8,497 nucleotides of DNA from an uncultured Eubacteriales bacterium (GCA_900555795.1 USMP01000034.1:1-8497), one strand, 5' to 3'; shown: positions 1 to 6,291, numbered from the stretch's first letter. Made by a program: numbers and translations. The notes: generated by a model not told the origin, from the letters alone.

Positions 1-1
1 C

Positions 2-805
2 CCCTCCCAGGGCCTGCGGGGGGTGGATGTGAAGCTGAACAACGGCGACGTGAGCATCCACCTGGTGGATGACCCCCAGGCGGACGTATCCCTCTCCGGC
101 GACACGGAGCAGCTGGAACTGCGCCTGAGCGACAGCGGCGTGCTGTCCATCCGGCCCGGCAGGACCGCCTCCTCCTCCTTCTTCTTTGTCCGGGGTCTGG
201 CGGCGGCGGACATTGAACTGTTCCTGCCCCGGCGGGCCTGGGAGTTTATCCAGATATGCACGGTCAACGGCGACGTTACCGTGGACGACGGCCTGGAGAC
301 GGGGCGGCTGGCGGTTAAAACCGCCAGCGGCGATCTGACCCTCTCGGATTCTGTCTGCGGCGAGGTTCTGTTCAAGTCCGCCAGCGGCGATCTGGACGCA
401 GAGAACCTCACAGGCAGCGTCCAGGCGGAGACCATGAGCGGTGAAATCACCATCCAGGGCCATCTGGAAAACCTGCGTCTGGCCTCCATGAGCGGGGATG
501 TGGACGTGTCCGGCAGCGTATCCGCTGTGAAGGCCTCCACCGCCAGCGGCGACGTCACTGTGGAGACGGAGACGGTGCCGGAGAGCCTGGAACTGAACTC
601 CAAGTCCGGGGACTGCGAGGCCCGGCTGCCCGCCGGGGCCGGCTTTACCCTCCACTTTGAGACCATCAGCGGAGAACTGAACAGCGACTTCCCCCTGGTA
701 GGTCCCATGGGCGCCAAATCCGGCGATGCCATCTACCTGGACGGAGGCCAGCGGACCTACCGCATGGCCAGCGTCAGCGGCGACATCTCCCTGCGGCAGC
801 TGTAA
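2..805 (+). CDS. DUF4097 family beta-solenoid protein (5' end outside window)
   Basis: The visible part is about 268 residues, and the frame is open to the left edge. A GTG at 23 could serve as a start, but it has no Shine-Dalgarno sequence and the DUF4097-like pattern already runs across it, so the gene almost certainly begins upstream. The protein is a ladder of SGD/SGE/NGD turns recurring every 17-21 residues (for example VNGDVTV, ASGDLTL, MSGEITI, SMSGDVDV, TASGDVTV, TISGEL, SVSGDISL). This is the hallmark of the DUF4097 (putative adhesin, LiaG-like) single-stranded beta-helix. Such proteins are generally thought to be membrane- or envelope-associated and often accompany DUF1700 and PadR genes; the molecular function is unknown. 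The protein ends in SLRQL with a TAA stop. The next gene follows after 18 nt with a strong ribosome binding site, so the two are probably co-transcribed. Family assignment is confident; function is not. Confidence 0.85.
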   Translation, partial: PSQGLRGVDVKLNNGDVSIHLVDDPQADVSLSGDTEQLELRLSDSGVLSIRPGRTASSSFFFVRGLAAADIELFLPRRAWEFIQICTVNGDVTVDDGLETGRLAVKTASGDLTLSDSVCGEVLFKSASGDLDAENLTGSVQAETMSGEITIQGHLENLRLASMSGDVDVSGSVSAVKASTASGDVTVETETVPESLELNSKSGDCEARLPAGAGFTLHFETISGELNSDFPLVGPMGAKSGDAIYLDGGQRTYRMASVSGDISLRQL

Positions 806-823
806 GAGGAGGAGGGATTTCAC

Positions 824-1096
824 ATGATGGATAAGCGGACCACCGACGTGGTGGCCTATCTCACCTGGGTCGGGCTGATTATCGCCCTGGTGGCGGGGGA
901 CCGGCAGGCCTCCCGGTTTCACCTCAACCAGTCCCTCATCATCTGGCTGGCAGCCACCATCTTCTCCTGGCTCCCGGTGGTGGGCTGGATTGTGGGCGTA
1001 TTCTGCGCCGTGTGCTGGTTCATCGGCATCGTGGGCGCCATCAGCGGCATAGAGCGGGAGGTTCCCCTCATTGGCCAGGTAAAAATTCTCTCCTGA
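824..1096 (+). CDS. Small DUF4870/Tic20-like integral membrane protein
   Basis: This 90-residue protein is preceded by a strong GAGGAGGAGG ribosome binding site 18 nt or less after the previous stop. The start could be either of two adjacent ATG codons (824 or 827). Hydrophobic segments lie at about residues 8-26, 36-52 and 53-75. Between the first two is an amphipathic FHLNQSLIIW stretch typical of DUF4870/Tic20-like small membrane proteins, and the tail REVPLIGQVKIL is also typical of clostridial members. The protein is expected in the cytoplasmic membrane. The biochemical role is unknown; the Tic20 resemblance reflects topology rather than demonstrated protein import. Its position directly behind the DUF4097 gene and before a strong terminator marks it as the last gene of that operon. 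Confidence 0.8.
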   Translation: MMDKRTTDVVAYLTWVGLIIALVAGDRQASRFHLNQSLIIWLAATIFSWLPVVGWIVGVFCAVCWFIGIVGAISGIEREVPLIGQVKILS

Positions 1097-1126
1097 CCGT
1101 CTCCCCCTTTTCAGCGTTTTTTTAGT

Positions 1127-1176
1127 GGGAGGGCCCCGAAAGCCGGTTGGCTTTCGGGGCCCTCCCGTCCGTTTTT
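1127..1176 (+). terminator. Rho-independent terminator of the DUF4097 operon
   Basis: A perfect 18-bp inverted repeat (arms 1127-1144 and 1149-1166, loop GGTT) is followed by GTCCGTTTTT. The T-run lies only on the plus-strand side. On the minus strand the hairpin is followed by A residues, so it should stop plus-strand transcription but not serve as a canonical terminator for the convergent MFS gene. The left arm carries the bases GTGGGAGGGCCCC (1125-1137), which recur at 3964-3976. Confidence 0.85.
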
Positions 1177-1216
1177 CAGGTGTGCACACACATCCCCCTC
1201 GTGGCCCGGACGGGAC

Positions 1217-2395
1217 TTACTGCCGCAATTTGGCAGCCAGGATCACGGCGGAGAGCAGGGACAGGGCGCCGCCGTACACAAAGGGGGCGGAGGCCCCGAC
1301 GCCGTCCCACAGGGCCCCCGCAATGACGCTGGCGGGCAGCAGGGCAATCCCAGCCTGGGTGGAGTGGAGGCCCAGCATGGTGCCCTTCAGTTCCGCCGGC
1401 GCAATCTCCGCAATAAAGGCGCGCTCCACACCGGCGGTCATGGCGGTAAAGACCCCATAGACCACAAAGATCAGTACCATCAGCGGCTTGCTGCCGCAGA
1501 AGGCGAAGCCGAAGTACACCAGGGAGAAGATCAGATAGCCCCCCACCAGCAGCCCCTTCCGGCCCACCCGGTCGGACAGCCTGCCGCAGGGGAGTGCCAG
1601 GATGGAGGCGGTCATGTTATAGACGAAGTACAGCAGGATGGCGCCGCTGCTGGAAAAGCCGATGTCGGAGGCCCGGAGCAGCAGGAAGCTGTTGGAGGAG
1701 TTGCCCAGGGTGAAGAGGAAGGTCACGGCCAGGTAAAGTTTCAGCCGCCCGTCCAGCCGGGACATATTCCTCCAGAACCGCTCCCGCCGCACCGCCTCTC
1801 TGTTTTCCCGCTTCTCGCGGATGAAGAAAAACAGGCACAGGGCGACGCCGACGGGAATGATGGAGATGGCGAAGATGGTCCTGTAGCCGCCCTCTCCGAT
1901 GCTCCGCACCAGGAAAAAGGCCAGCAGGATGCCCACGGCGGAACCGGCCATATCCAGCATCTTGTGGATACCAAAGGCCCGGCCCATCCCGTCGTTGTCG
2001 GCGCTCTCCGACACCATAACATCCCTGGGGGCGGTGCGGATCCCCTTGCCAAAACGGTCAATGACCCGGGCCAGCAGGATGCCGGACCAGGAGCCGGCAA
2101 AGAGCAGCGCGATCTTGTAGAGGACTCCGGTGGCATAGCCGCAGAAGGCAATGGCCTTTTTGCGCTGAAAGCGGTCGCTGATATAGCCGCTGAACACCTT
2201 CAGCAGGCTGGCAATACTCTCGGCGATCCCCTCGATGACACCCACCAGCATGGGCGTGGCCCCGAAAGCCGCCGTCAGGTACAGGGGGATCAGCGGATAG
2301 ACCATCTCGCTGGAGATATCGGCAAAGCAGCTGACCAGCCCCAGCATAATAATGTTGCGGACGCCCTTTTGGGCGGCCTCCGATTTAATGTTCAT
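1217..2395 (-). CDS. Major facilitator superfamily (MFS) transporter, probable drug/metabolite exporter
   Basis: A 392-residue protein of normal MFS length with about 12 hydrophobic segments. Motif A-like loops occur in both halves: GYISDRFQRKK at residues 70-80 and GRLSDRVGRKG at 271-281. A distinctive DRFGKGIRTAPRD block at 113-125 after TM4 is typical of a widespread MFS_1 subgroup annotated as multidrug or sugar-type exporters; the central cytoplasmic loop spans about 193-215. The substrate cannot be read from sequence. The start ATG overlaps the stop of the upstream regulator gene (ATGA, 2392-2395), and GGAGG lies about 7 nt before it inside the regulator's last codons. The two are therefore translationally coupled, and this is very likely the regulator's target as well as its operon partner. 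The gene ends in TAA and faces the terminator of the convergent operon; no minus-strand terminator is obvious after it. Confidence 0.9.
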   Translation of the reverse strand: MNIKSEAAQKGVRNIIMLGLVSCFADISSEMVYPLIPLYLTAAFGATPMLVGVIEGIAESIASLLKVFSGYISDRFQRKKAIAFCGYATGVLYKIALLFAGSWSGILLARVIDRFGKGIRTAPRDVMVSESADNDGMGRAFGIHKMLDMAGSAVGILLAFFLVRSIGEGGYRTIFAISIIPVGVALCLFFFIREKRENREAVRRERFWRNMSRLDGRLKLYLAVTFLFTLGNSSNSFLLLRASDIGFSSSGAILLYFVYNMTASILALPCGRLSDRVGRKGLLVGGYLIFSLVYFGFAFCGSKPLMVLIFVVYGVFTAMTAGVERAFIAEIAPAELKGTMLGLHSTQAGIALLPASVIAGALWDGVGASAPFVYGGALSLLSAVILAAKLRQ

Positions 2396-3180
2396 TGCTG
2401 CGCCTCCGTGGTTCCACTGTACTTAACCCGGTCATGCAGGGCGCGCGTCGGGTCCGCCAAGCTCCTGACCGCCGTGTTTCTTCCATACCAGCCCCGCAGA
2501 TACAGGGGGATCGGCTGCCCCTTGTAAAAAAACGGCTCTCCGTTGTGGGCGAGCACCGCCGCTGTCAGGCATTCCGCGTCTTCGCTCCGGGTCAGAGACG
2601 TGACCAGCGCAAACTCGTCGCCCCCGATCCGAAAGAGCCGCATCGCATCCGTGGTGTAGGCGCGGATGGTGCGCACGGCGCTTACCAGCGCCAGATCGCC
2701 AACTTCTCTCGATTTCTCATTCATAGGAATCATCCCCATGATGTCAAAGCACACCACAAAGCAATTTTCTGTGCGGCGCATCGCCTCCACCAGGGCGGGA
2801 GCCTCCCAGACCATGCCGCTATCGCTGAGTATGGGCGAAGTAAAAAGCGATTGGGCCCCCTGCCCCCTGCGGTAGTCCGACGGGAGACAGCAGTTTACCT
2901 TTCGGAAGGCCCGGCTGAAAGATTCCGTGGTACTGTAACCAAATTCCCGCGCCAGTTCCGCCACGGAGATGGGACCGGCCAGCAGTTCCCCCGCCGCCAG
3001 AGTCATCCTCCGCTTGTTAATGTGCTCGTTGACACCGTGGCCGAAGGCATAGCGAAACAGCTTTTGCAGGGAGGACAGCGATACGCAGGCCGCACGGGCA
3101 ATCTCCTCCTGGGTGCATCCCTCCCGGATATGGTCCTCAATATATTCCAACGCGTTTTTCAACTCAAAGTATTTTTCCAT
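2392..3180 (-). CDS. AraC-type helix-turn-helix regulator fused to a divergent GGDEF domain
   Basis: A 262-residue protein. Residues about 8-105 form an AraC/XylS DNA-binding region with two helix-turn-helix units (about 23-44 and 72-95), ending in the family-typical LPSDYRR. Residues about 138-255 resemble a diguanylate cyclase domain: VCFDI with Asp146 at the metal-binding strand, Asn154 and GD at 161-162, and the intact signature RIGGDEFAL (184-192). The domain is divergent. The usual NDxxGH loop reads NEKSREVGD and is one residue short, and the SIG strand and C-terminal ADxALYxAK helix are barely recognisable, so activity is doubtful; it may instead bind a nucleotide as a sensor. The helix-turn-helix at the N-terminus with an effector-like C-terminus recalls Rob rather than AraC. 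An in-frame TGA two codons upstream fixes this ATG as the first possible start; GGTGA 3 nt before it is a modest ribosome binding site. The stop overlaps the MFS start. AraC assignment is firm; GGDEF homology is good but not proven. Confidence 0.85.
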   Translation of the reverse strand: MEKYFELKNALEYIEDHIREGCTQEEIARAACVSLSSLQKLFRYAFGHGVNEHINKRRMTLAAGELLAGPISVAELAREFGYSTTESFSRAFRKVNCCLPSDYRRGQGAQSLFTSPILSDSGMVWEAPALVEAMRRTENCFVVCFDIMGMIPMNEKSREVGDLALVSAVRTIRAYTTDAMRLFRIGGDEFALVTSLTRSEDAECLTAAVLAHNGEPFFYKGQPIPLYLRGWYGRNTAVRSLADPTRALHDRVKYSGTTEAQQ

Positions 3181-3221
3181 CCGTCACCATCCCATCCATC
3201 AGGCATCCCGGTTCTGCTATG

Positions 3222-3249
3222 ATTATAGCATATCCTATCCGCCGCGCAA
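3222..3249 (-). promoter_or_regulatory. Extended -10 promoter of the AraC-GGDEF/MFS operon
   Basis: On the minus strand a perfect TATAAT (3222-3227) is preceded by TG with one base between (extended -10, 3229-3230). A weak -35, TTGCGC, lies 16 bp further upstream (3244-3249). Transcription would start near 3215, giving a leader of about 35 nt before the ATG at 3180. A poor -35 with a strong extended -10 is a common arrangement at activator-controlled promoters, so autoregulation by the AraC domain is plausible but not shown. Confidence 0.65.
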
Positions 3250-3537
3250 TTGACTGTTTGAGCATTTCCACAGCAAGGAGGTTTTGCCGGCCGGGTATGT
3301 GAAATCCCCACGGGGTGGAACCTCCAAGGGCGGCGGAACCCAAAAAGAAACCCACTTCTTCGAAAGTGGGTTTCTTTTTGAAACTGCGGTCATAAAAGAT
3401 GCCCGGCCTCACACGCAAGTGCAAGCGAGCCGCGCCGAGTGGCGCGCCAATTCGGAGCGTAGCGCAAAATTGCCATAGGCGGAATTCATTTCCGCCGTTA
3501 AATGATACTATGGTGCGGGACGGCTTTGCCTTCGAAG
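3250..3537. other. Gene-free, hairpin-rich intergenic region; possible repeat or structured RNA
   Basis: No convincing gene lies here. The open frames that cross it have no ribosome binding site, run through tRNA or terminator sequence, and show no domain. Several inverted repeats occur in a row: GGAGGTT 3277-3283 with AACCTCC 3319-3325, enclosing CCCCACGGGG at 3306-3315; the terminator at 3342-3379 (listed separately); CGCGCC/GGCGCG around a GAGT loop at 3431-3446; CAATT/AATTG at 3448-3472; and GGCGGAA/TTCCGCC at 3478-3496 inside CCATA/TATGG at 3473-3513. Dense hairpins between transcription units suggest an intergenic repeat family or a structured transcript, but nothing here identifies a known RNA class. 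Confidence 0.45.
3342..3379. terminator. Bidirectional rho-independent terminator
   Basis: A perfect 16-bp inverted repeat (arms 3342-3357 and 3364-3379, loop CTTCGA) has AAAAAGAAA on one side and TTTCTTTTT on the other, so it presents a U-tract in either direction. On the minus strand it would stop read-through from the tRNA operon before the AraC-GGDEF promoter about 90 bp further on. There is no plus-strand gene immediately upstream for it to serve. Confidence 0.8.
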
Positions 3538-3581
3538 TCCAAATGAAAAGGCGCAGTCCAAAAGGACTGCGCCTTTTCATT

Positions 3582-3585
<4 letters not shown>
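3538..3585 (-). terminator. Terminator of the tRNA operon, overlapping the tRNA-Thr 3' end
   Basis: A perfect 22-bp inverted repeat (arms 3538-3559 and 3564-3585, loop of four bases). Read on the minus strand, the first arm begins at the tRNA-Thr discriminator base and includes its CCA; the descending arm ends GCGCCTTTTCATTTGG. The T-rich tract is within the lower stem rather than after it. It is placed as expected for the end of the Val-Asp-Thr tRNA transcript, with the bidirectional terminator about 160 bp further as a second stop. Confidence 0.75.
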
Positions 3586-3657
<72 letters not shown>

Positions 3658-3696
3658 GTAGTGACAGGATACCATGTAACTTCACAGAGAAAAAAG

Positions 3697-3773
3697 TGGC
3701 GACCCAGAACGGGCTCGAACCGTCGACCTCCAGCGTGACAGGCTGGCGTTCTAACCAACTGAACTACTGGGCC
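3697..3773 (-). tRNA. tRNA-Asp (anticodon GTC)
   Basis: A 77-nt cloverleaf on the minus strand. The acceptor is GGCCCAG/CTGGGTC with one G-T wobble, the anticodon stem CCAGC/GCTGG with loop CTGTCAC (anticodon GTC), and the T-arm GACGG-TTCGAGC-CCGTT. The discriminator is G, the standard aspartate identity base, with encoded CCA at 3697-3699. It is the middle gene of the tRNA operon, 15 nt after tRNA-Val. Confidence 0.97.
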
Positions 3774-3788
3774 ATATGAGATGCAGAA

Positions 3789-3865
3789 TGGTGGGAACAA
3801 CTGGACTCGAACCAGTGACCCCCTGCTTGTAAGGCAGGTGCTCTAACCAGCTGAGCTATGCTCCC
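3789..3865 (-). tRNA. tRNA-Val (anticodon TAC)
   Basis: A 77-nt cloverleaf on the minus strand. The acceptor is GGGAGCA/TGTTCCC, the anticodon stem CCTGC/GCAGG with loop CTTACAA (anticodon TAC), and the T-arm ACTGG-TTCGAGT-CCAGT. The discriminator is A with encoded CCA at 3789-3791. It is first in the operon, about 25 nt after the predicted transcription start. Confidence 0.97.
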
Positions 3866-3895
3866 CGGGGTCCGTCGTGCCGAACGGCAAGGGTT

Positions 3896-3924
3896 ATTAT
3901 ACTAAAACCACCCACGCCTGTCAA
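3896..3924 (-). promoter_or_regulatory. Perfect consensus sigma-70/sigma-A promoter of the tRNA operon
   Basis: On the minus strand TTGACA (3919-3924) and TATAAT (3896-3901) are separated by exactly 17 bp, matching the consensus at all twelve positions. Upstream (about 3925-3955) lie A/T-rich tracts such as AAAATTTTT and CAAAAAT, resembling an UP element in an otherwise GC-rich genome. Transcription should start near 3889, leaving a short leader that contains a small GCCGTTCGGC hairpin before tRNA-Val. This is the type of promoter expected for stable RNA genes. Confidence 0.93.
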
Positions 3925-3963
3925 TAACATTTTTGAATTTTGCGGGAAAAATTTTGCTGTCCC

Positions 3964-4031
3964 GTGGGAGGGCCCCCGGGCCTGTGCCCGGGAGGCCATT
4001 GACGCGGGGAAAAGCTTCGCGGCCCTCCCAC
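3964..4031. repeat. Branched palindromic element after the DUF2156-GNAT gene
   Basis: An 11-bp perfect outer stem, GTGGGAGGGCC (3964-3974) with GGCCCTCCCAC (4021-4031), encloses two further hairpins: CCCGGGC/GCCCGGG (3975-3981 and 3986-3992, loop CTGT) and a CGCG-based stem-loop (about 4003-4021). Together these could fold as a three-way junction. It lies 9 nt past the stop of the minus-strand gene and may protect or end that transcript. The nearest minus-strand T-run comes about a dozen bases later, so it is not a textbook terminator. Its first 13 bases match the hairpin arm at 1125-1137, hinting at a dispersed repeat. Confidence 0.55.
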
Positions 4032-4040
4032 CCGGCGGCA

Positions 4041-5444
4041 TTACACCTGCTTTTCAAAGTAGCAGAAGGTATCATCCTCCCCGCTGGGACGCATGCAAGC
4101 GGACAGCATCCGCCGGCTTGCCTCGTTCTCCCGATAGCACTTGGCCCGCAGCCGGTACAGGCCCAGCTGGTAGAGGCTCCACTCCGCTGCCCGCTGGAAG
4201 GCCTCCGCCCCGTAGCCGTGGCCGGCGTACTCCTCCAGAATGCGGCAGCCCAGTTCTGCGCCCCCCTTGTAGTCAAACCGATAGAGCACCGCCTCCCCGA
4301 TGAAGGCGCCATCCAGCCGCAGGGCGAAATTCACCGCCATACGGCGGGCGAAGTCCTGCCGGGCCACGTCCAGAAAGTAGTCCTCCGTCCACTCCCCCTT
4401 CAGATCCCCGCGGTAGTCATAGCCCCAGAAGCGGTTGCGCTGATCGTCCAGACAGAGACGGTTGTAGGCGGCCCGGTCGGCCTCCGTCAGCCTGTCCAGG
4501 GTCAGCCGCTGGCTGTGCAGGGTGGGAATCTCCGCCAGATTGTCCAGTTCACAGCGGGCCCGCAGGCGCACCTTGGCCCCCATGTCCGCCGGCAGGTACT
4601 GCAGCTTGCTGGTGCGGAGCCCCCGGTCCCCGGCGTCGTCCTCCCGGTTGATCCACCGCAGATCCCGGGCAAAGTCGGCGGCAAAGGACTGGACCATGGT
4701 GGGATACACGCCCTCGTACTGGGGAAGGCCCTTTTCAATATGGCATACCAAGGTGTCCCCGCAGATCTCCCCCATGGAGATCGCCAGGAACCGGCCCTCC
4801 AGTTCAATGGCGCCGGCCTTCACCCAGCGCTTGCCCACCTGGCCCATCAGCTTGCGGGCCTCGCAGGCCTCCTTCTTCGCTAGGGCGGCCTCCTTGTTGA
4901 AGGTCTGGTGGTATGCCTCCCAAAAGGCCTCCAGTTCCGCCCCATCCTCCGGCGTGATGCGCCGGTAGACGGCGGTGGGATAGAGTTTGCGGAATTTGTT
5001 GATATGGTTGCGCTGACCGGAGTAGCGGCGGCCGGCGAAGCCCGCCAAATCCTCCGCCCGGTACAGGTAGTCCTGCCACAGCCGGTCATTATCCACGGTG
5101 GTGTAGGGGTAGCGCTCCATCAGATGCTCCCGCTCCTCCGCGGGCACCACGCCGAAAATGGGGACCACCCCCTGCTCCATGCACCACCCGTCGATCTCGT
5201 CCAGCGCGGCGTCCACATCCCCCTCCCCAGGCAGGGGCACCGGGTAGTCGAAGATGTGGCCCAGATGGCGGCTGCGGTTGAGCACCACCAGACAGCCGTG
5301 GCTCTCCGCGTAGGCCGGGTGCCAGTGGTTGCGCCACATAAGCTTAACGCCCACGGAGTACTCGCACAGCCGGTAGGTGCATTTGTCGTAATACTTGCGC
5401 AGCCGGGCTGCGCTCTTTACCTGAATGGGTTTAAAATCCAACAT
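4041..5444 (-). CDS. DUF2156 domain protein fused to a C-terminal GNAT acetyltransferase
   Basis: A 467-residue soluble protein. Residues about 1-300 match DUF2156, a double-GNAT fold related to the catalytic part of MprF lysyl-phosphatidylglycerol synthases. Typical blocks are YLYRAEDLAGFAGRRYSGQR with NHINKFRK just after (126-153), and INREDDAGDRGLRTSKLQY (265-283). Residues about 308-467 are a RimJ/RimL-like GNAT domain: SQRLTLDRLTEAD at 311-323, an acetyl-CoA loop region EEYAGHGYGAEAF at 404-416, and NEASRRML at 440-447. Stand-alone DUF2156 proteins are common in Clostridia with unknown substrate; aminoacyl transfer from tRNA or lipid modification is only an analogy with MprF, and no transmembrane segments are present. 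The ATG at 5444 fits the usual MLDFKPI-type start, but its ribosome binding site is weak. Since it begins 13 nt after the mscS stop, re-initiation or coupling is likely. The product probably carries two separate transferase activities. Confidence 0.87.
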   Translation of the reverse strand: MLDFKPIQVKSAARLRKYYDKCTYRLCEYSVGVKLMWRNHWHPAYAESHGCLVVLNRSRHLGHIFDYPVPLPGEGDVDAALDEIDGWCMEQGVVPIFGVVPAEEREHLMERYPYTTVDNDRLWQDYLYRAEDLAGFAGRRYSGQRNHINKFRKLYPTAVYRRITPEDGAELEAFWEAYHQTFNKEAALAKKEACEARKLMGQVGKRWVKAGAIELEGRFLAISMGEICGDTLVCHIEKGLPQYEGVYPTMVQSFAADFARDLRWINREDDAGDRGLRTSKLQYLPADMGAKVRLRARCELDNLAEIPTLHSQRLTLDRLTEADRAAYNRLCLDDQRNRFWGYDYRGDLKGEWTEDYFLDVARQDFARRMAVNFALRLDGAFIGEAVLYRFDYKGGAELGCRILEEYAGHGYGAEAFQRAAEWSLYQLGLYRLRAKCYRENEASRRMLSACMRPSGEDDTFCYFEKQV

Positions 5445-5457
5445 ACAATGCTTTGAC

Positions 5458-6291
5458 TCACTTTTCTTTTGTTTTGTCCAAAATGTGGACGTTGAGGTGG
5501 TTGTAGGTCATGGTGACGCCCTCCTCCGCAAAGCAGCGGCGGATCTCCTCCAGGGAGGCGGCATGGGCGTCCCAGTAGTCCTCCACCTTGGTCCAGAAGC
5601 GGACCTGGTAGGTGACGGCGCTGTCCCCATAGGCGGTGAGAACCACCTGGGGCGCAGGGTCCGGCAGTACGCCCTTTGTCCGCTCCACCGCCCGAAGGCA
5701 GGCGGTCCGCACCGCTTGGGGACTGTCGTCGTAGGAGGCGGAGACGGCGTGGTCCACCCGCCGCACGCCCCGGACGCTGTAATTGACAATCTTGCCGTCC
5801 ACCAGCTTGCTGTTGGGCAGCATCACCCGCTGGCCGCCGAAGGTGTCCAGCTTGGTGTGGGTGAGGCTGATCTCCTCCACAGTGCCCTCCCCATCCCCGG
5901 TGGCAATGTAATCCCCCAGGGCAAAGGGCTTGGAGAAGAGAATAACCAGCCCTCCGGCCACGTTGCTGAGCACATCCTGCACGGCCAGGGACACCGCCAG
6001 GCCGAACACGCCGACCAGGGCCACCAGGGATGTGACATTCACGCCCAGGCTGTCCGCCACGATCAGCACCGTCAGAATATACAGCAGGGTGCGCACCCCG
6101 CTCAGAAAATACCGCCGCACCCGCTCGTCGATGGACGTCTTGGCCGCCAGGCGCCGGACCAGGGTCATCACCAGCCGCACCGCCGCCAGGCACGCCGCCA
6201 GCAGCAGCAGGGCTGTGAGCAGCTTCCGTATTGTCAGGCTTCCCAAACTGGCGGGAATCCATTCCTCCAGTGCTGTCATATCCACCGGCAT
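5458..6291 (-). CDS. mscS: Small-conductance mechanosensitive channel, MscS family
   Basis: A 277-residue protein, close to the size of E. coli MscS (286). Transmembrane segments lie at about 22-44 and 63-83. The pore helix TM3, about 87-118, carries the family pattern GLAVSLAVQDVLSNVAGGL, followed by the beta domain (KPFALGDYI at 121-129, VMLPNSKLVDGKIVNYS at 156-172) and a C-terminal cytoplasmic alpha/beta cage domain ending at LNVHILDKTKEK. It should form a heptameric channel in the cytoplasmic membrane that opens on hypo-osmotic shock. The frame stays open for 79 codons upstream, but that stretch is non-conserved and crosses the promoter; AAGGAGTG 7-8 nt before the ATG at 6291 fixes the start there. 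The DUF2156-GNAT gene follows in the same operon, and a purine permease gene is transcribed divergently. The symbol denotes family, not proven orthology. Confidence 0.92.
   Translation of the reverse strand: MPVDMTALEEWIPASLGSLTIRKLLTALLLLAACLAAVRLVMTLVRRLAAKTSIDERVRRYFLSGVRTLLYILTVLIVADSLGVNVTSLVALVGVFGLAVSLAVQDVLSNVAGGLVILFSKPFALGDYIATGDGEGTVEEISLTHTKLDTFGGQRVMLPNSKLVDGKIVNYSVRGVRRVDHAVSASYDDSPQAVRTACLRAVERTKGVLPDPAPQVVLTAYGDSAVTYQVRFWTKVEDYWDAHAASLEEIRRCFAEEGVTMTYNHLNVHILDKTKEK

Noticed and set aside
1364..2527. 387-codon open frame opposite the MFS and regulator genes
   Set aside because: Low-complexity His/Gln/Gly/Pro-rich translation with no domain or ribosome binding site; it mirrors the third-position GC bias of the real minus-strand genes.
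3250..3537. CRISPR array
   Set aside because: The repeats here are inverted, of different sequence and unevenly spaced; no direct repeats with uniform spacers and no cas genes are present.
3164..3580. 138-codon minus-strand frame between the tRNA operon and the regulator
   Set aside because: It runs through two terminator hairpins and the regulator promoter and has no ribosome binding site; the region is better read as non-coding.
3933..4883. 316-codon plus-strand frame opposite the DUF2156-GNAT gene
   Set aside because: Antisense to a well-supported gene, crosses the branched palindrome, and shows no recognisable protein family.
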